A DNA stretch of 22,274 bases from Apostichopus leukothele (Eukaryota; Echinodermata; Holothuroidea; Aspidochirotida; Stichopodidae): positions 255,515 to 277,788 of the forward strand of contig JAAAKB020000021.1 of the NCBI GenBank assembly GCA_010014835.2, written 5' to 3'. Position 1 is the stretch's first letter; each line of letters begins with the position of its first letter. The notes beneath the pieces are model-generated. The model had not been told where the DNA came from. It saw only the letters and a program-made list of their open reading frames with translations, and did not search any database. Made by a program: the position numbers and the translations under genes. This document shows positions 19,270 to 22,274 of the stretch, piece by piece.

Positions 19270-20270
19270 AGGGGAAATGCAAAATTGAGTGCAACAACTT
19301 ATACAAAACAGGATATCTTGCACTTTACTCACTTTTAGAAAACGTTAGACGGAGGATGTCATTTAAATTTCTATGTAAAAATTGTGTGTTATTTGCATCA
19401 ACAATGATTCTCCTCATATCTCAGGGATATTGGGATGTCACACCGTGAACATGGTAAACCAGTCTGTCTTGCAGGTTGTTGGTGAACATGGTTTTCGTCC
19501 CATCATCATACCAAAAAAACTTTATACAATTACCTCATTTATTCCACCCAAAGTCTATATATCTATCTATCTATCTATCTTATTCTGTTTATCTAGTTAG
19601 CCAGCTTATCTTCTTCTTCTGTAGTGGGTTTGGGTGTAGGAGCTGGTTTGGTATGTAATGCAGATCTTCCATTTATTTTATCTTGAAGGGTAGTTTAGGA
19701 TATACACAGTAGTATAATTTGGGAGCTTTCTGGTTGACAATTTGACAACTCTAGAGTAGGTATTGTAACAACTACACGTTATGCACCTACTGTACGACAT
19801 AGGAGCAGCAGGGTTAGGAGTGTTAACGATGACTCTTGTAGTCAGCTAAAGCATTGATAATCATATCTGTAAATTATAATTAAAATTTGACATTGATTGT
19901 TTTATATGTATGTTCAATCTGTGTGATGTTTCTTTTGTGGACGCATTAGAACATTGTTGGCATAGAAAATGATTAGTTCAACACATACCCAACAGTCATG
20001 AACAATCCAACTCCTTTCTGATCCTTCAATGTAGTTTCAACAGCTGCAATTTTATAATCTTTATATACATGTATGCCAAACTTTATTCACAAACTTAGCT
20101 CTTGAAATTGTGTAGTATAATTACTGTATTATATTTTATAATGTATCTTCAATTTATTCCCTTTCCCTCTATATTGGCCAAAAATGTCTTCATTACTATT
20201 TACTAATGCCTAAACCACCTGCGAATATGCAGACCAAATATGTAAATTGGTGTTAACTTGCTGTATTCAG
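19270..20270. other. Stretch downstream of the P450 gene
   Basis: No supported gene. There is a short (ATCT)n microsatellite at 19554-19583 and a good-looking but isolated acceptor tract (CTTATCTTCTTCTTCTGTAG) ending near 19624. The rest is AT-rich without recognised repeats. Confidence 0.5.
19554..19583. repeat. (ATCT)n microsatellite
   Basis: Five uninterrupted ATCT units at 19561-19580 with degenerate flanks. Confidence 0.8.
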
Positions 20271-20436
20271 TCACTGGAAACTTTGGATGGAAAAATCCCA
20301 CAACACAGCGGAAAACTGGCGATATGATTTCCATCCACCGATCAGTTTTAACTTGCATGCGGTCAATGACAGTCAAGTCCAAGCTGCAAAGTTACAGGCG
20401 ATCTATGATGCAAAATGTGATACAAACTTTAAGTGA
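20271..20436 (+). CDS. Unassigned coding-like exon
   Basis: After the acceptor GTTAACTTGCTGTATTCAG the frame starting at 20272 is open for 54 codons: HWKLWMEKSHNTAENWRYDF, HPPISFNLHAVNDSQVQAAK, LQAIYDAKCDTNFK, then TGA. Composition is balanced, with Trp, charged residues and no low-complexity run, and unlike the neighbourhood it reads as protein. It ends at a natural stop or uses a donor AA|GTGATA just before it. I do not recognise the family. Plausible readings are a terminal exon of a plus-strand gene or a relic. Confidence 0.35.
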
Positions 20437-20697
20437 TATCCTTACCTTTTATGCTATGGGCATTAAAAGGACAAAATTGGTTCTTACTGCCAAATTTGCC
20501 AATGAAATTTTCATAGGAATCAATGGATAGGCTGTCAGGTTATTGCTACTTGTAGTTGCAGGATATGTGTAGGATGAATGTGGTATAGGTTTACTTGTTA
20601 CCAAGACAACAAAAACATGTTCCAGTACATGCAACATTTGAGATCTGTGTTTTATGAAGTGATTGGTAGACATTCTGTGATGTGTGTTTTAAGGAAA

Positions 20698-20765
20698 CTA
20701 AAGTGAATGGTAGACATTTTTACATCCAAGTTGTGCCAAACACCTCTCTACTCTCCCAGAAAGAT
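20698..20765 (+). CDS. Unassigned coding-like exon, possibly same gene
   Basis: Acceptor GTGATGTGTGTTTTAAG is followed by ETKVNGRHFYIQVVPNTSLL SQKD and a donor AGATG|GTAATT. A 22-nt mini-exon (20517-20538, between TTTTCATAG and GTTATT) would join it in phase with 20271-20433, but that arrangement is conjecture. The frame also stays open to the right as far as 20939. No family recognised. Confidence 0.25.
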
Positions 20766-20939
20766 GGTAATTATGTTCATCACAGTAAATATTCATGGAT
20801 CTTTAAGGATCTCCTTACCTTTAAAAAGGAAAAGAAACTACTCTATAAAAGTGAGAGTGTGCAAGGTTTCATCATCTTTATACTTATGTTGCCTGACAAG
20901 AAATCTACAGGCAAACACAGGACCTCTTCCAAACATTAA

Positions 20940-22199
20940 GAAAAATGGAGGAAGGTGTTCAAACCATCTTCTTGTTTTGGAGGAAGAGACTTAAGTAGGT
21001 CATGAACAAGATCCCGTTGAATCTTTCAGCTTGCCTGTTGCCTCACAAATGAAATAAATGTTACTTTCTTCGAGGAATGTTGAGAAGATTTACATTCTGT
21101 GTATTTCTATCACATAGATCAATGTTGATGGTTTGGTTTTACTTCTCCTGTAATGCATGTAATATGTTTTTTTAATTTATTGTTAATGTTGAAGAAGTTC
21201 ACTCTGTTTTTATCATCCCAACTCTTTGTTTGCTCTTTATCAGTTATATCTCAAGTGTGAGAAGATACTGAATGTTGATTCTAAGGATATCCTGTACACT
21301 ATTTAAGTAACCTGTTTTATTGTATCAAAATATAGTAACCATGTAGTAACCATATATATAGTAACCATGTACAATCCTGCAGCAGCAGAGTGAGCAGGTG
21401 GACATGTAAATGCTTCATGTTTGAGCTTTTTCTTCTTTGCCAACCATACCTCATAGTATTTATAATTTATAATCTCATTGCCTTGTTTGATTCTGTAAGC
21501 AGAAAATAAATAAATCATAAATTACATGAAAACAGTTGAATGTTGGACTTTTTATTAAACTATACTTCAACGTTCAATTATGGAGCAAATATGTAAAACA
21601 ATAGTTATAATAAGGCAGTTATATTTACGACGCTTAAGCCACCACCAATGTGGGAGAAGCCCGCAAGGGCTTATGGATTACAACTTTCACATTGGGTGGC
21701 TTCCAATTCAATATTTTAACTCACATTTGCAATTTCTTCCACTTAGAAAGTCATTTAAGATGGGAAAACCATAAAATACCATTGGATGAAAAACCCACCT
21801 TACTATGATCCGTCCCTGAACCTCCCAAGTGCTAAGCTTCGTTGCTTCAAATGACACAGCTTTCATTTACTCGGCCACAGCCGGTACAATAGTTGATACT
21901 GATTTTATATAATGGTAAGATGTAGTGCATATAACCAGGTATTATTTTCAATGCGACCCTTGCTTGACATTAAACATTAGAATACAGATAACAGTACATG
22001 TTAAACAATACAAAATGGTAACCATGCATTTTAGCGATGTTTCATTACCCACGTCATAAATAGTATGACACAACAGAACAAAAACTTCTCTTACTATTTC
22101 ACCCTTGTAAACACTGGTAAAGCCTGGTATCTCCTAGCTGTAGGGCTGGTAGAGGCACGCACCTATTGAACGCCATTTTAACATTTATTCCATAATAAC
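20940..22199. other. AT-rich stretch without a supported gene
   Basis: It contains AATAAA hexamers at 21053-21058 and 21505-21510, a short GTAACCAT repeat at 21335-21368, and the hairpin at 21636-21702. A 43-nt minus-strand interval (21492 to 21450) has good splice-like ends but is too short to support. Confidence 0.45.
21636..21702. other. Long imperfect hairpin with nested GNRA-type stem
   Basis: AAGCCACC-AC-CAAUGUG pairs with CACAUUG-GGUGGCUU (8 bp, a 2-nt bulge, then 7 bp). Nested inside is AAGCCC-GCAA-GGGCUU (21657-21672), a 6-bp stem with a GNRA tetraloop. It could be a structured RNA or the palindromic end of a mobile element. No tRNA, 5S, snRNA or hammerhead consensus matches by eye. 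Confidence 0.45.
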
Positions 22200-22274
22200 A
22201 GATATCTCTAATTCATTTCCAGATATCTCTTATTCATTTCCAGATATCTCTAATTGAAACATATTTGAGATATC
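22200..22274. repeat. 21-bp tandem repeat with GATATC palindromes at the window edge
   Basis: AGATATCTCTAATTCATTTCC repeats at 22200, 22221 and 22242, the third copy changing to GAAAC. The window ends with GAGATATC, the inverse of GATATCTC. The array continues or ends outside the window, so its nature is open. Confidence 0.7.

Noticed and set aside
21450-21492. 43-nt minus-strand interval with TTTATTTTCTGCTTACAG acceptor and GAG|GTATGG donor
   Set aside because: Splice-like ends are good but the peptide (IKQGNEIINYKYYE) is short, compositionally biased and matches no neighbour.
21636-21702. Hammerhead or twister ribozyme
   Set aside because: The CUGAUGA and GAAA elements of hammerheads are absent, and the twister conserved words do not line up by eye.
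1-22274. CRISPR arrays, prokaryotic operons, phage or toxin-antitoxin systems
   Set aside because: Spliced animal genes, MITEs and base composition show a nuclear animal genome; no such structures are present.

Overview
The window looks like nuclear DNA of an invertebrate deuterostome, most likely an echinoderm. It is AT-rich, has short exons in long introns, carries small terminal-inverted-repeat elements and a Ty3/gypsy fossil, and holds fragments of ordinary animal housekeeping genes. The echinoderm assignment is an inference from the animal-type genes and general texture; no species-diagnostic gene is present. No previously undescribed multi-gene system was found. The value here lies in exon-level gene recognition, small repeat elements and a few unexplained signals.

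Left part (1-10023). Three short minus-strand exons (1144-1243, 741-801, 182-293) splice in consistent phase into the central part of mitochondrial ribosomal protein uL3 (MRPL3); the gene's 3' end runs off the left edge and its 5' part was not securely found. The following ~8 kb has no secure exon. It holds a 377-bp hAT-type MITE (1349-1725), a 93-bp tandem duplication (5840-6024), a 486-bp terminal-inverted-repeat element with an internal ~65-bp minisatellite (6450-6935), a dispersed repeat pair, and a candidate ETS-type promoter near 9.45 kb that could belong to MRPL3.

Middle (10024-15028). A 100-N assembly gap is followed by a CpG-rich stretch with ETS- and YY1-like sites. Then comes a broken Ty3/gypsy retrotransposon fossil on the minus strand (10541-~13435), and about 1.6 kb of sparse DNA with a three-copy short repeat.

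Right part (15029-22274). The first coding exon of palmitoyl-protein thioesterase 1 (PPT1, minus strand, 15131 to 15029) sits head-to-head, 873 bp apart, with a three-exon CYP2-clan cytochrome P450 gene on the plus strand (16005-19029, 497 residues, all catalytic motifs present). The remaining PPT1 exons were not found to its left, so they are absent, in the gap, or on another scaffold. Downstream of the P450 lie two coding-like, unassigned exon candidates (20271-20436, 20698-20765), a strong RNA-type hairpin (21636-21702) and a 21-bp tandem repeat that reaches the right edge.

The recognised genes do not form a functional unit. MRPL3 works in the mitochondrial ribosome, PPT1 in the lysosome, and the P450 in the endoplasmic reticulum. 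Their only visible relation is the shared PPT1/P450 upstream region. A window-wide oddity is the heptamer TACAGTA/TACTGTA, counted 28 times by eye against about five expected from base composition, and never inside a recognised exon or the retroelement.
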